Source: Phycomyces nitens
Lineage: Eukaryota > Mucoromycota > Mucoromycetes > Mucorales > Phycomycetaceae
DNA: 64,000 nt
Assembly (NCBI GenBank): GCA_022702545.1
Contig: JAHRBC010000002.1
Location: 5,146,001 to 5,210,000 of the forward strand
Direction: 5' to 3'
Part shown: one piece after another, positions 23,532-34,716 of the stretch
Layout: the number at the start of each line of letters is the position of its first letter
Numbering within the stretch: position 1 is the first letter of the stretch
Program-made: the position numbers and the translations under genes
The notes under the pieces: model-generated
Databases searched by the model: none
What the model was told of the DNA's origin: nothing
The model's input: only the letters and a program-made list of their open reading frames with translations

Positions 23532-24771
23532 TTATTCATTATTTATTGTCCACGCGGCCAATGAGACTGCTAAATCCTTTGCTACATCCTTTTGATGAAC
23601 TACTCGGACGCGTTTCAAAATGGAGCTTCCCTTTTTCTTTAGTGACTGGGAAGCAAAATCATCAACAAGATCTATAAAAGTCTGGAGCTATTGAATATAA
23701 TAAGGTGTATCAATAAAAGATATAGAATTTTAATATGAAAAACTATGCTAAAATAATTACCTCGTCACTTCTCCAGCTAGGGCGAAAGGCCTTTACCTTA
23801 TCTTCTCCATCAGTCTCATCTTTAGACATGGTTTCCTTTTGGAGGGCATGGTCGCAATTTTTTCTGCCCATCTCTCTGTCAATCTGGTCTCTGTACTTGT
23901 TGTATGCCTTGATTCGGCAACGAAGAATCTGTATATTAAGTGTGTAAGAAAATAACAATTTTATATTGATTAAAATATAAACTTACCGTAACAGTTTGCT
24001 GTCGTCTTCTGCATGCAAGTCTTTTTCTGTCTGCAGCCTCTGGGGTTTGCTGGCGCTGGCGCACCTGGTTGACAAAATGGTTTTTTACCATTTTGGCAAG
24101 ATTATTCAAAGGGATTGCCTTTCCTGCCTCTTGTCTTCCCAAGTAGGTGATCAGCATTATGGCCAGTGTATTGTTATAGCTACTGTTGTAGTAGCTAGTC
24201 AAGGACCACCCTTGCTTGGCATCATTCTCCATTATCTTAACAGGGTTGTCACTGGTGAAGTTCGGGTGCTTGATATAGCCATTGATTAATTTCTATAAAT
24301 TGGTTTTAGATACTCTTCTTATTGATTTTATGTCTAGTCAAGACTTACTGAGATCTTTGGATATCTCTTTCCAACAACATAGGGTTCCTCACCCCGAGGT
24401 ACCAAACTGGCCACTGCAATTGTTCTTGCAGGAGTATTTCTACCAGACAAAATATCCTTGATGCTGATCTGGTCAGTGACAAGTCTATCAATGACCTTCT
24501 CAAGCTGCAAAATTGACGTCTTGCAATCACCCACTTCACTTGCAATTGTCTTGTTTTGATTTTCAAAAGAATCCATCTTGATATTTGCCAAGTTTAGCAA
24601 GCTACGGATTTCATTATCATCCTGGTAATTGGATGTCTCTTCTGCTGTTACAGTGGCCAAAGTAGATGCAGTGGTAAGTTCACTGTTCTGGACATTAGCC
24701 ATAGCACTACACATAATAGATGCATAGATGGGACTACTGGTAGAGATTTTGGAGATGTCAAAGTTGTTCAT
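23532..24771 (-). CDS. E3 ORF2, accessory protein with RPSWRSDE motif
   Basis: Four exons, complement(23532-23687, 23761-23928, 23987-24292, 24349-24771), open from ATG to TAA. Exon 1 includes a long helical stretch (IRSLLNLANIKMDSFENQNK, continuing to LEKVIDRLV) likely to be a coiled coil. Exon 2 ends in a very basic run (RKRLACRRRQQ). Exon 3 ends VKAFRPSWRSDE. Exon 4 ends LAAWTINNE. The exon 1/2 junction (YPKIS) and exon 3/4 junction match those of E1. The frame is intact although the transposase in the same element is not. Confidence 0.75.
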
Positions 24772-24959
24772 TTTCTATATGAATAAATGTTTAAATGACA
24801 ATTATTAATATTTTATCTTTATGATATTATAATGTTTCTTATAAGTAAAGAAGTATAATGAACTGTTACTGATGTTTATTCTACAATATATAATCATATT
24901 TTACAATGACTTGCTTAAAACTAATTAGTGTCTTTTATTGATTAAATAAAGCGTCTAAC

Positions 24960-25700
24960 TGTAAAATGAAAATGACAATTATATTATGTTTTTGGGATTA
25001 TTGATTTTAGAGACCACACTTTTTTTAGGGGTAAACCACCTTGGAACTCAAATTATTTTTTGTTCTTTCTCTTTTGCCTCTTGCTCTTATACACATACTG
25101 GTAATTATTTTATTCTTATTATTTTATGTAATTACTTAATAATTTTGCCATTATCTTTACAGATCATCAACAAGCTTCTTCTCTTTGGTCATTTTACATG
25201 ATTTAATAACATAAAATAATATTTGCTCAAAGCTTCTCTTTACTAATAACTTGATATCTCCAGTTATCACGGCTTTGCATGTCACTCAATCTTGTAATCA
25301 AACATCATAGTAAGCTATTATATTATTACAAATTATATATATCTCTTTACTTATACATATATAACTATGTTCTATTCTCTATTAGATATATTAAGAATCT
25401 CATCTGCATGCCTGAACAAACAATCACACAGGTAAGAAAACCACTGATAATATAGTATATATGAATATCTAGAATACTAATAACTTTACAATTCTTAGAC
25501 AATCTCAACTGACAGCTAATATGCTGAGATATTCTCATGAATCTATCAAGTAGTCCATCTACTCACGATATCAACATTGTAAGTACAACAGCAAATAATT
25601 TGATTCATTATGATTATTTAATTAATCTTTACTCCTATTACTATTAAATAGCACCATTCTTCTCCAAGACAGTATCCAATATCTATCAGGTAGGAACTTG
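24960..25700 (+). other. Short-exon region of E3 (gene C remnant)
   Basis: Same place and orientation relative to ORF2 as gene C in E2. GT-AG pairs are visible: donor GTAATT near 25101 with acceptor TTACAG near 25162, GTAAGC near 25311, CTATTAG near 25386, GTAAGAAAAC near 25433, GTAAGTACAA near 25579 and AAATAG near 25651. The first exon (ATCATCAACAAG after the acceptor) matches the start of the E2 reading frame but soon meets stops, so this copy looks degenerate. Confidence 0.4.
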
Positions 25701-26290
25701 TTGGTCTTGCTAGATGTAAAATATCAAACAATACTCTAGAAATAGCATATATATTATTATTATATGATTAGAGCATTCATCTAGAAATATATATATTAAA
25801 TAAATAAAAAATAAATAAAAAACAATTTATTTTTTAAAAATCAACAAATGAGGCTTGTATGTAAACGTATGATACGGTGCTTTTCAGTCTAAAAGACATT
25901 ATTTCTCTTTGCTTTTCAGTCTAAAGACACTATTTCCCTTTGCTTTTCAGCCTAAAGAGATGAGTTACTGAGGTTAAAAGTAAAGGATATGAATAGATTG
26001 TAAATCGCAATATTGTGATTAGCTTTATGTGGCACAAAATACAATAAATAATAGGCTTACTTGACACAAAATATAAAATAAACTAGACCTCTTTAATAAC
26101 AGAAAAGTTGGGGGGTATCAAAGGTTTTTCAAGCGGAACTAAAGACCTATTTCTCTGATAGACCAGGCGTCATTCCCTATAGTATCATTCATATTTGTAT
26201 GGTGGAGAAATATAGATTGAAATAACAATAAATCAATGATGGTACTTTAATACTACAGATATTTCTCCACCATAAAATCATATACTTTTT
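25700..26290. other. Non-coding right arm of E3
   Basis: AT-rich subterminal DNA. The phrase CTTTGCTTTTCAGTCTAAAG or close to it occurs three times at 25880-25960, a possible subterminal repeat of the kind bound by CACTA accessory proteins. Confidence 0.4.
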
Positions 26291-28482
26291 CCGGTGCATC
26301 CTTCATTTGAAACCACCATCAACATGTGGAATCGTGGTTCAAAGGTTCCTGGCACCATGTTTGATGTATATGATGGAAAGATGTGGAAAGAGTTTGTAGA
26401 TGAGGATGGCATGCAGTTTGTTGCCAAAGAAAGATCATTGCTCTTGACTCTTAACATCGATTGGTTCCAGCCTTTCAATGGAGTAACCTATTCTTGCGGT
26501 GCTATTTACCTCACCATCAACAATTTGCCAAGAGACAAGCGCAATAAGATGGAAAATGTGATTCTTGTTGGGCTCATGCCAGGTCCCAAAGAAGCAAGCA
26601 CTGCCGAGATCAATAACTACCTGTGCCCCCTTGTTGATGAGCTCAAGGAGCTGTACACTGATATCAAACTTGATACATATAGTTGTTCTGGTGCTTTGGT
26701 TTGTGCAGCTCTACTCATGGTTGCATGCGACATACCTGCTACAAGAAAGACCTGTGGCTTCACTTCCCACAACAGCAGAAATGCATGTCATAAGTGCAAT
26801 CGTCACTTTTTCTGTTTTGAAGGTACTTCAATTGTTGACTATTCTGGGTTTAACTCTTCAGAGTGGGTTAGCCGTACAAAAGAGGAGAACCACCAGCATG
26901 CCATCATGTGAAAAAATGCAAGAACTTTGGTGGAGAGAAAGCAGCTGGAAGTTGAGAATGGAGTGTGGTGGTCTGAGCTTCATAGACTCGCATATTTTGA
27001 ACCAGTCAGAGCAACAATTGTAGACCCAATGCACAACCTTTTCCTTGGAACAGCCAAGCAAATGATGGAAAAGTGGATCCTGTGTGGTCATCTTGATGAC
27101 AATGACCTTTGTGAGATGCAAGTTGAGGCAAACACCATAATATTGCCTTCGGAATACGCCACTTTCACCACAAAAATTGCAAAAGGATTTCCATTCATGA
27201 AGGCAGATGAATGGAAATCATGGTGCTTGATTTACTCGCCTGTTGTGCTGAAGGGACGGTTGGAAGATGATCTGTTTGCCAACTGGATTGAGTTTGTTGA
27301 TGCCTGCCAATTATTGACGAAGCCAACAATCAGTGAAGAAGAGATTGAGCTTGCTCATGGTAGTCTCAAGAGATTCTGCAGTGGGTGTGAAGAATTGTAT
27401 AAGCATGACGTCCTGTCTCCAAACATGCACCTTCACCTCCATTTGAAAGAGACAATCCAAGATTTTGGGCCCATTTATGAATATTGGTTGCTTAGCTTTG
27501 AACGCTACAACAGGCTTGTCAAAGGCTTTAACACCAATCACAAAGCTGGTTTTGAGAAGACATACATGAATAAGTTCATTCAAAGTAGTTGAAAAGGCGA
27601 CTTTTACCAAGCTTATCTTGCCACCATCACCAGCCCAACTCATCTTGCTCTGTTTAACAGACTGTCTCCCACCACTATATTTGCGCCTCAGCAAAATAGG
27701 CTATTGATTTTTTCTCTCCCTGCCTTTTTGGAATCAGCAATGAATCCAACAAAGCAAACTTTTGGCAATGAGCCCCTTCCACCATCTGCCCTGCCATTGG
27801 TCTTGAAAACACCGACAACAATGAGAAAGTCTGAGTACGACTGCCTGTTGAAGTACTACAAGATGGAGTATGCTGATGACAATCTTTGCAGTGCAAAAGA
27901 TATGATTAGAAATGCACACTTTGTCAATGACAGAATCCAGAAGTGTACCTCAGTAAATCTTCTTAGACAAGTCTTTAAAGGCAGTGAGGGAGCAAACAGA
28001 AGAGGTTCGTACATCCAGGCAATGTACATTGAGAAAAATGGTGATTCTGGGGAGATATATGCTGGTCATATTAAATATCTTTTCATCCACAATTTTTTGC
28101 CGACACCTACTCCTGACAACTTTCTTGTATGCCTTAATCCCCAGCATGTTTTTGCTTTTGTTGAGTGGTATGAAATCCCTTATCATCAACCAAGAATCAA
28201 CCAGGGTATTGAGCTGTATAAGCCAACTTTCCAAAAGTACAATTATGATAATATTCTGCCCGTCCATTGCATCCTTTTGCCAATTGCAATAGGCAATCAT
28301 ATTTCTGGTCATGGTGCAGCCAAAGTTCTTGTCATTCTCTTGCCTAGAAAGCTTTATGCTTAGAATTCTTTTTTTTTTCTATTATTATTATTATCTTTCA
28401 CTATCTTATATAAAACATACAATACTTGTGTATTCAAAACAATATTATTGAAAGTATAGGAATGAGAGACACAAGCAATTGT

Positions 28483-30717
28483 TTATTCACATTTTGTCCA
28501 TGCAGGCATTTTGGCTACTAAGCCACAAGGAATTGCTTTTGATACAACTATGTGATGGCAAGCCTTCAGCTGGCCCGCTCTCTTTCCCAAATCACTTATT
28601 GCAAGAGTATCAAGAAAGTCAAAAAACTCATTCAACTATCCAAATATTTTCTTTGTTAAACATATAATAAAAGTGGAAATATATGTTATAGCTATCTCAT
28701 CACTTTGCCAGCTTGGGTGAAGCACTGTTACAGTTGTGTCTGTATCACTTTCATTATCAGACATGACATCTCTATAAAAGACGCCACTGTCACTGGGAAA
28801 ATCAAATATTTTTATATAAATCAAAATTAAAGATTATGTATAGGGAAAATCAATTTTCATGCTATTAATGGTGGGTTTTCATTTTGATCAACAATCCATT
28901 TTTATGTATACCGTTGAGGCCTACTATCCCATCAACAAGTGTACAGAATCTCATTATAGATTCCTTAATTGTCCGCCAAATACACAAAATGTTAAATCTA
29001 TAGAGCAATTACAGTTTACTCTCAGTAATTGCACCCTTTTATATACTCTTGTACATCATTTATAAAGCGATTCTACTGGAACATACAGACCACACAAAAG
29101 CACCAATTTAATATCCATTCTGCTGTTCATCTGACAGGCCATAGATACTACTCCAGCCACATGAAAAAGATAAAAATTGCTATTGCAGTGCTTGTAAAAA
29201 TAATAAAAACTGCTTTTACAGTGCTTAAAAAATGATAAAACTTGGTTTTGTGGTTTAGAAAGGATAAAAACTGCCAGGATAGACAGGCCCCATTTGTTTA
29301 TTATTTTACAGGATCAATAGATTTGAAAATTTTTCAATTTTTGTTTATTTGATAAAATATTTCTTTAGCTAGCTTTTCTAAAATACGATTCTCTCCTTTG
29401 ATAAAACTAATGGTTATATTAATAATGTTTGATAGAAACTTACGATTAATCTGAAGCAAGACCAGTCTGCCTAATAAATGCATTTGAGATATAAATATAG
29501 AGGCAAAAGATAAATTATAATGAGTACTTGTTTAAATGCGATGATATGAATCACAATACTTATATTATATACAGTAGCACTGGATCATTTCGTAGTATTA
29601 AACAGCTCTGCACCAAAAACCCGATCTTGTATAATGAGTCCATTAATACAGGACATGATATGCCTAGTAATATATATATTAAAATAAATAAATGATCTAT
29701 TGTTGATATTGTATAGATAGTTATCTTTTCACGCCAAAGTTAAACTAGTGATTAATTTGTTTGTAAACATATTGAATATTTGTTACTAAATAATATATAT
29801 GGGCAATTAGACAAGGTTTATATAAAATATTTAAAGACAAAGCTTACCATGATCTTGCCATAAAGTACAAATTTCAGTCAGGATGGATGTATTTAGCTAT
29901 ACTATATGATATAAGATGATGGTTAATAAATATAGACAAACATACATACAGATATTACTTTACCTTGGAATAGTTGAGTACATATGCCTATAACAAAAAG
30001 TAATGTTATTAAGAGTAAATAATTTTTTTTTAAAAAGATACTAACCAAGCGTGAAAATAACCAGCAGTAGAAGAAAAAGAAAAATAAAGGAAAAGTAAAT
30101 ACTTTGTGATAAATGTTGGTTTGACCCTGAGAAATGGCGGCTGATAAAATATATTTTCTTAAAGAAGCTATTTGTATCTATTGGTGCAGTTAAACACATA
30201 TAGGTACTTCTCTAAGTTGGGAATTTTTGATGATATCATCCTTGCATGTCTTCTCAAAGTCTGAGTAGAGACCATAACTGAACCTCTGCTATCAAGTGAG
30301 CAGATTGAACATATGAAATTCACTTTGTTATTATTATAGTTGAACACTTTTAGGTATTGATCTTTGTATAATTAGCAAGGAAAAGGGTTTATAATTATAG
30401 TTTATTTGTTGCTTTTTATAATTAAAATGTAACAGCCAAAAGGTACAATCTGCTCTGTACCCAATAGAATACTCTTTACATTATCATCGGCGCCAAAAAT
30501 AAGAAAAGCTAGTTGAGTTGAATTATTCTTAATTTTATATCAAATAATAATTAATTTTGCCAAAGATAGAAACAATGGATTTTTGTAGTGTGTAGTCTCT
30601 CCCAAAATTTTCAATGGAGGCAGTCTTGTGTTTGGCAAATGTTCTCTTCTATCTCTTGAAGAGCTAAAAAATATAATAATAAATATATTTATGTTTCTCT
30701 TATTTTTTATAGAGCCA
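28483..30717 (-). pseudogene. E4 ORF2 fragment, split by F1
   Basis: The last exon (28483 to about 28635, ending VAKMPAWTKCE) and the third exon (HPSWQSDE) are nearly identical to E1 ORF2. The third exon is cut at 28790 by F1 and resumes at 30591 (AGTCTCTCCCAAAATTTTCA). The next exon is reached only to its 3' splice region, where E5 begins at 30718. Confidence 0.8.
28791..30590. mobile_element. Non-autonomous CACTA element F1, 1800 bp
   Basis: Starts CACTGGGAAAATC and ends GATTTTTGTAGTG (reverse complement CACTACAAAAATC), flanked by perfect 3-bp duplications TGT (28788-28790 and 30591-30593). Inserted in exon 3 of E4 ORF2. No transposase. Minus-strand short exons are suggested by donor GTTAGT at 30045 with acceptor TATAG at 29988, and a 24-nt exon ending at donor GTAAAG at 29963. 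A sister copy is F2. Confidence 0.85.
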
Positions 30718-31279
30718 CACTAGGAAAACAGTAAAAGTAGATCATGTGTAAAACTATAAATAAATATATAAAAAGTTGCGAATTTTCTATGGTAAAACAC
30801 AGATATGACAGATAGGAGAACCTAGGTTCCTATCAGGTTGTAAGACTCGAAATAAACATGGTAAAAGTTGTGACAGCAAATGGAACAAAGGTTTGTTAGC
30901 ATTTTTGACATGCTTAACTGACTTGATATACTCAATTGTTACATCCGACATTATGTTTTTGGTGTACAGGTATTGTGTTTACATCTTGAAAGGGCGATCT
31001 TATTGTTGTTTTTCATACACTAATAGTGAGGGTTTATTATTGTTTACCCATTCAAACTGCCAGTATTGACTACTCTTTGAAACTCATTATTGTATAATCA
31101 AGCAATAATTACTCTTTCCATCATTTTATACCCCGTACTTAAAAGGTTTATGGTTTATATTTGTGTTTATTGGAAAGAATAGAATGGTTCTATACACAAG
31201 CTCTAATACTATTACTGTCTATCCTTGCCGCTTCTACCAGCCTATTTGATATTACTTGGATTGGATACTTCTCTACTGA

Positions 31280-31990
31280 ACAATACCTGAAAATAGGGTC
31301 CGACAGCAATTTGGGTGGTTGCAGTAGTATTCTGATATAATAAAAGTTATATTAGTGACATATATTCAAAAGTGCGGGTGCTATTCAAGATGCAAGAGAT
31401 ATTATACTTACATTGCAAGGATTGGATAAGAATGGGCAAAGAGGGGCTGAGTTGTGCAGCATGGCATCTTGTATGATTAGATTGACTAGAGATGGGATAA
31501 AATAAATTAATATGGGTGAATTGAGTGATAGAAAAATCGATTTACATACCAAAAACAGAGTTGGCGATTATAGTAAAGGGATGGTATATAGCGGCCAACA
31601 ATAACTTTTTAAGAATATAGAAAAGTATTAGTAAATAGCCAGAATAATATTAGGGAAAAGCACAAAGACCAAGAAACGGCATTACCATTATGATAACCAG
31701 TTGTAGATGATGAAGGAGGCAGATAGGGTAGACAGTGATGGCGGCGGCCTATTGTAGAATAACAAACGTTGAGAAAAAAAGAAATTCGATACGAAAAGAT
31801 TTTATTTACCCTGGCACTGATGATGGCACCATATAATAGGCTGTACAAGTGGAAGAGGTCTACAGGATAGAAAGAGACAATCAGAATAACTTGCAAGATG
31901 GCACCAGCACATGTAACTGACCATGATTAGTCTAGATGGGCAATGTAGAAAGAATGTATTGGGATAAGTATATATTTATAAAGAAGCCAT
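31280..31990 (-). pseudogene. E5 gene C remnant
   Basis: Intron-exon pattern parallels E2 gene C: donors GTAAATAAAA near 31808, GTAATGCC near 31684, GTATGTAAAT near 31548 and GTAAGTATAA near 31411, with matching acceptors. Exon translations align (APLCPFLSNPCN against SPLCALLPISCN; NTTATTQIAVGPYF against NTPAAQKITGYSYF). The first coding exon has a stop soon after the conserved CATCTAGAC, and no full frame remains. Confidence 0.55.
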
Positions 31991-32566
31991 TAATTTGTTA
32001 GTATAAAGAATGTCTTATTAGAAACCCACGTAGAGATAAAACAACAGAGATAAGAAGATAGAACAAAAAGAAAGAAAGAAATGATATTTAATTTCAAGCA
32101 GAGATCCAAAATTATTTTTTTATTAATTTATACAGAGTATACAAAGGGTAATTAGGAATCTGTTTATTAAACTCATCTGTGTATATAAAGACCATCTATT
32201 TACAATTGAATCGACCCTCCTGCACTCGCAAACCAAGTATTTTGTATGTAAAGAGTAGAGTCTATAATTTATAAAGAGAATATAAAGCTAATTTTGAAAA
32301 CATATGATATTCTATAGACCATGGCACCAAGATCCACTCCCACTTCTTGCTTAACCGATGAGCAACTCCAATTGTTGGAGACCTTGCGGGATATTCAAAA
32401 CATCCTTGTCAGGGTAGATTCTTGCATTGGCACCAGTATTGAAGGCAACGCCAGTACTGTCGAGACTATTGACAGTTTGGCTGAGTTGGTGGCTGCCAAC
32501 AACAGTGCAGTTCCTGCCGCCGAGCTTGCTTCTGCCTTTGGTGAGGAGCTATTCACCATTGTTGGC

Positions 32567-32638
32567 CCTGCTCCTGGTCCTGTTGCTGTCCCTGCTCCTG
32601 GTCCTGTTGCTGTCCCTGCTCCTGGTCCTGTTGCCATC
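32567..32638. repeat. 24-bp x 3 coding tandem repeat
   Basis: Three near-perfect units of CCTGCTCCTGGTCCTGTTGC plus CTGT/CATC in E5 ORF2 exon 1, coding for PAPGPVAV repeats. Long hydrophobic frames on the other strands here are by-products. Confidence 0.85.
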
Positions 32639-33759
32639 CCTGCCACTGGCCCAGCTCCCATCATCCCGGCTGTGGTGGAGTATAACCCTGGTGCCGCCAC
32701 AGAAGCATTTGTAAGTATTAATATTCTCAATAGCTTACCAATTCATTGGCTTATAAAAATTTAATAGCGACATATACGAGACTATCTGTGGAGGCCCAAT
32801 TTCAGGTCAAACAACCTGGCTATGGTGCAAGCCAACAACAACAGGCCCAGGTAGAGAACGGAGGTTCATTTCAATGAATCTCCCAACAAGGAGTTGGTTC
32901 TTGAACTCCTTGCCTACCTGGGCCCAACGTTCATCAACACTGGCTTGCGCCAAAGGGATCTTTGGGACAGTGTCTACCAGAACTTTTGCAGAAGGTGTCG
33001 CCAGGAGCACTACAAAATTCTAAGGGTATTATGTAGATAAAACTTATAAAATAAGCTACTTAATTGTGTAGTTTTACTATGCTTTTGGTAATATATAATC
33101 GTGATCCGTAGTAGACTAAAAAGATATGGGGGTGAACTGAATCAGCCTACCTACTGGTGTACAAGAATCCATTGTAGAATATTTAAATGTCTTCAAACAG
33201 TGCAAAACTTAAATATACATTGTAGCTACAATATATTCCTAGTTGCTCTACCCTTTTTTGCATTGTATTTTACAATACACAGACAGTTTGTGTCAGGGGA
33301 GATTGACTACTTACAAACAACCAGTTTTATCTTTCATTATATTTTATAGTGGGCTTTATAGTATATTTTAACAGTCCATCAAGGATGATTGTAGACTATT
33401 GCAAGCTAACTGTAGTTATTCTATGCAAACAAGCCTCCCTGGTTTGTTGTTTTTTTAGAGCAATAGATTCTGAAAAATTTTATTTTTCATTTTATTTGAT
33501 AAAAAATTCATTTGCGCTATATATTCTAGTCTAGATTGTTTCTTTGGTATATCTATTCTACCAATCGATATTTCTTGGTCGGCACCATGAACTGGTTCTT
33601 AATAGAGCCAGGATACTTACCTAGCTGAGAGAAAGCCAATACTGTCTAAAAGTAAAAGAGAAGATTGTTAGTAAATAATTTTTATATAAACCATTCATTC
33701 TTATACTTACATTTTTAATCTAATAAACAGAACTTTTGATAGACTCTCTGTAATATACT

Positions 33760-34100
33760 TGTTGTATTTGGCATAATGGTATATCAGAGAAAAGTGATAT
33801 ATAAACCCAGATAGCTGGATTATCTAAAATCAAGACAAACTATACCATCCAGAAATCCTTATCCAAATATGAAAATACCATACCCAATCTATTGTGGGAC
33901 AAAGTCCCAAAATACCTATTAACTGATAACACAGCTATTATGATAATGAATATCCAAGCTGATAAGAATTATAAGAATAATTATAAATACTAAGTTAACA
34001 TACTTCTTAAATCAATAACTGGATATACTTTAACTTTTTCTAAACCACAATAAAGAGTCTCAAAGTATCCACCGTCCCAATTTCTACTACAAATATCACA
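33760..34100 (+). repeat. 5' LTR of the gypsy element
   Basis: 341 bp. A TATATAAACC box (about 33802-33811) could start transcription, and AATAAAG lies near 34053. Confidence 0.9.
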
Positions 34101-34146
34101 TTTTTTACTTTGAACCCTCGCTTCTATAAAAAATACTATCCGAAAA

Positions 34147-34704
34147 ATGTCTTCCATCAACGAGACCCCTACCATTGCCCAGCAAGAGGCCCCTGCCCAC
34201 AAGGAGAGCACAAGTGAGCTCATGGAAGTAGACACCACTTCCGAGCAAAAGTGTGTTTCCGGCCTAGCTGAGTCCCGCTACGCGCCCAAGGCGGCTGAGC
34301 AAGGCACCGTCTCTGGAGAAGAAAGGCGCAAGCACACCAGGGCCGTAGCTGAAAGATTGATCAGCAAGTACGAGCAGAAGGCCTGGGACCTTATGATTGC
34401 CGTGGATGAGGCCACCGACAAGGACGACCACGAGGTTGCCAAGACCCTTGGCAAGGAGGTTGACGATGCCAACGACCAGTTGGCCAGATTCCGGACACTC
34501 CTTGCGGCTGCCCAAGAGCCCATCCCGACCAACACCAACGGGACCGCCATCAACTTGAGGGACATTCCGTTGTTCCAACTGGCTGGTCACTCCGTCCCCA
34601 ACCCGGATGCCAAGGTGTACCAACACGTGGAGCTCTACCTGTCTGCGTTTGAGAATGTGCTCGCAACTGGCAAGGAGCACATTGACATTGCCTGGTCGAA
34701 ATAG
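34147..34704 (+). CDS. Gag N-terminal part, ends at in-frame UAG
   Basis: 185 codons from the first ATG after the 5' LTR. Includes a helical region (AVAERLISKYEQKAWDLMIA) and the start of a retrotransposon gag domain (DAKVYQHVELYLSAFENVL). The TAG at 34702-34704 falls inside the gag domain, whose second half (DEYDAWYKSTL..., CREGNVKQDMIV) continues in the same frame 12 nt later. So this is not the usual gag/pol border. Either the copy is disabled by a nonsense mutation or the UAG is read through. Confidence 0.85.
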   Translation: MSSINETPTIAQQEAPAHKESTSELMEVDTTSEQKCVSGLAESRYAPKAAEQGTVSGEERRKHTRAVAERLISKYEQKAWDLMIAVDEATDKDDHEVAKTLGKEVDDANDQLARFRTLLAAAQEPIPTNTNGTAINLRDIPLFQLAGHSVPNPDAKVYQHVELYLSAFENVLATGKEHIDIAWSK

Positions 34705-34716
34705 CTCCCGAATGCC

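Larger units (their letters stand above)
19814..26296 (+). mobile_element. CACTA element E3, complete, 6483 bp, nested in E4
   Basis: Left end CACTGCAAAAAATAC at 19814, right end ...GTA(T)ACTTTTTCCGGTG-type sequence finishing at 26296 (reverse complement CACCGGAAAAAGTAT). Flanking triplets are TGT (19811-19813) and CAT (26297-26299). Removing E3 and one triplet restores the E4 reading frame at the position where E1 has a CGA Arg codon. Both triplets can derive from CGT by one CpG transition each. Carries the transposase (+), ORF2 (-) and a short-exon region (+). Confidence 0.85.
19669..28363 (+). pseudogene. E4 transposase, split by E3 and with two stops
   Basis: The left piece (19669-19813) matches E1 from about 2238 to 2380 (CTGKKLGC..., LAKPFK) and the right piece (26297-28363) resumes at SFETTINMWNRG and continues to the family C-terminus LPRKLYA. 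Stops lie at 26909-26911 (TGG to TGA) and 27590-27592 (TCA to TGA). It lacks the first ~70 residues of the large exon and all upstream exons. The right piece is so close to E1 that the two belong to one subfamily. Confidence 0.85.
19669..30717 (+). mobile_element. CACTA element E4, in three pieces
   Basis: E4 survives as 19669-19813, 26297-28790 and 30591-30717. Each piece is close in sequence to E1 at the matching place. The gaps are exactly E3 and F1. Its transposase gene start is lost on the left (against E2) and its ORF2 5' part is lost on the right (against E5). It is the oldest layer of the nest by position. Confidence 0.8.

Noticed and set aside
32395..32730. Leu/Val/Pro-rich frames over the 24-bp repeat
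   Set aside because: Shadow frames of the Pro/Ala repeat in E5 ORF2; the ORF2 frame is the one supported by homology to E2.
34101..34125. tRNA primer-binding site after the 5' LTR
   Set aside because: TTTGAACCCTCGC weakly recalls a complement to a tRNA T-arm, but there is no standard TGG site next to the LTR, so no call was made.
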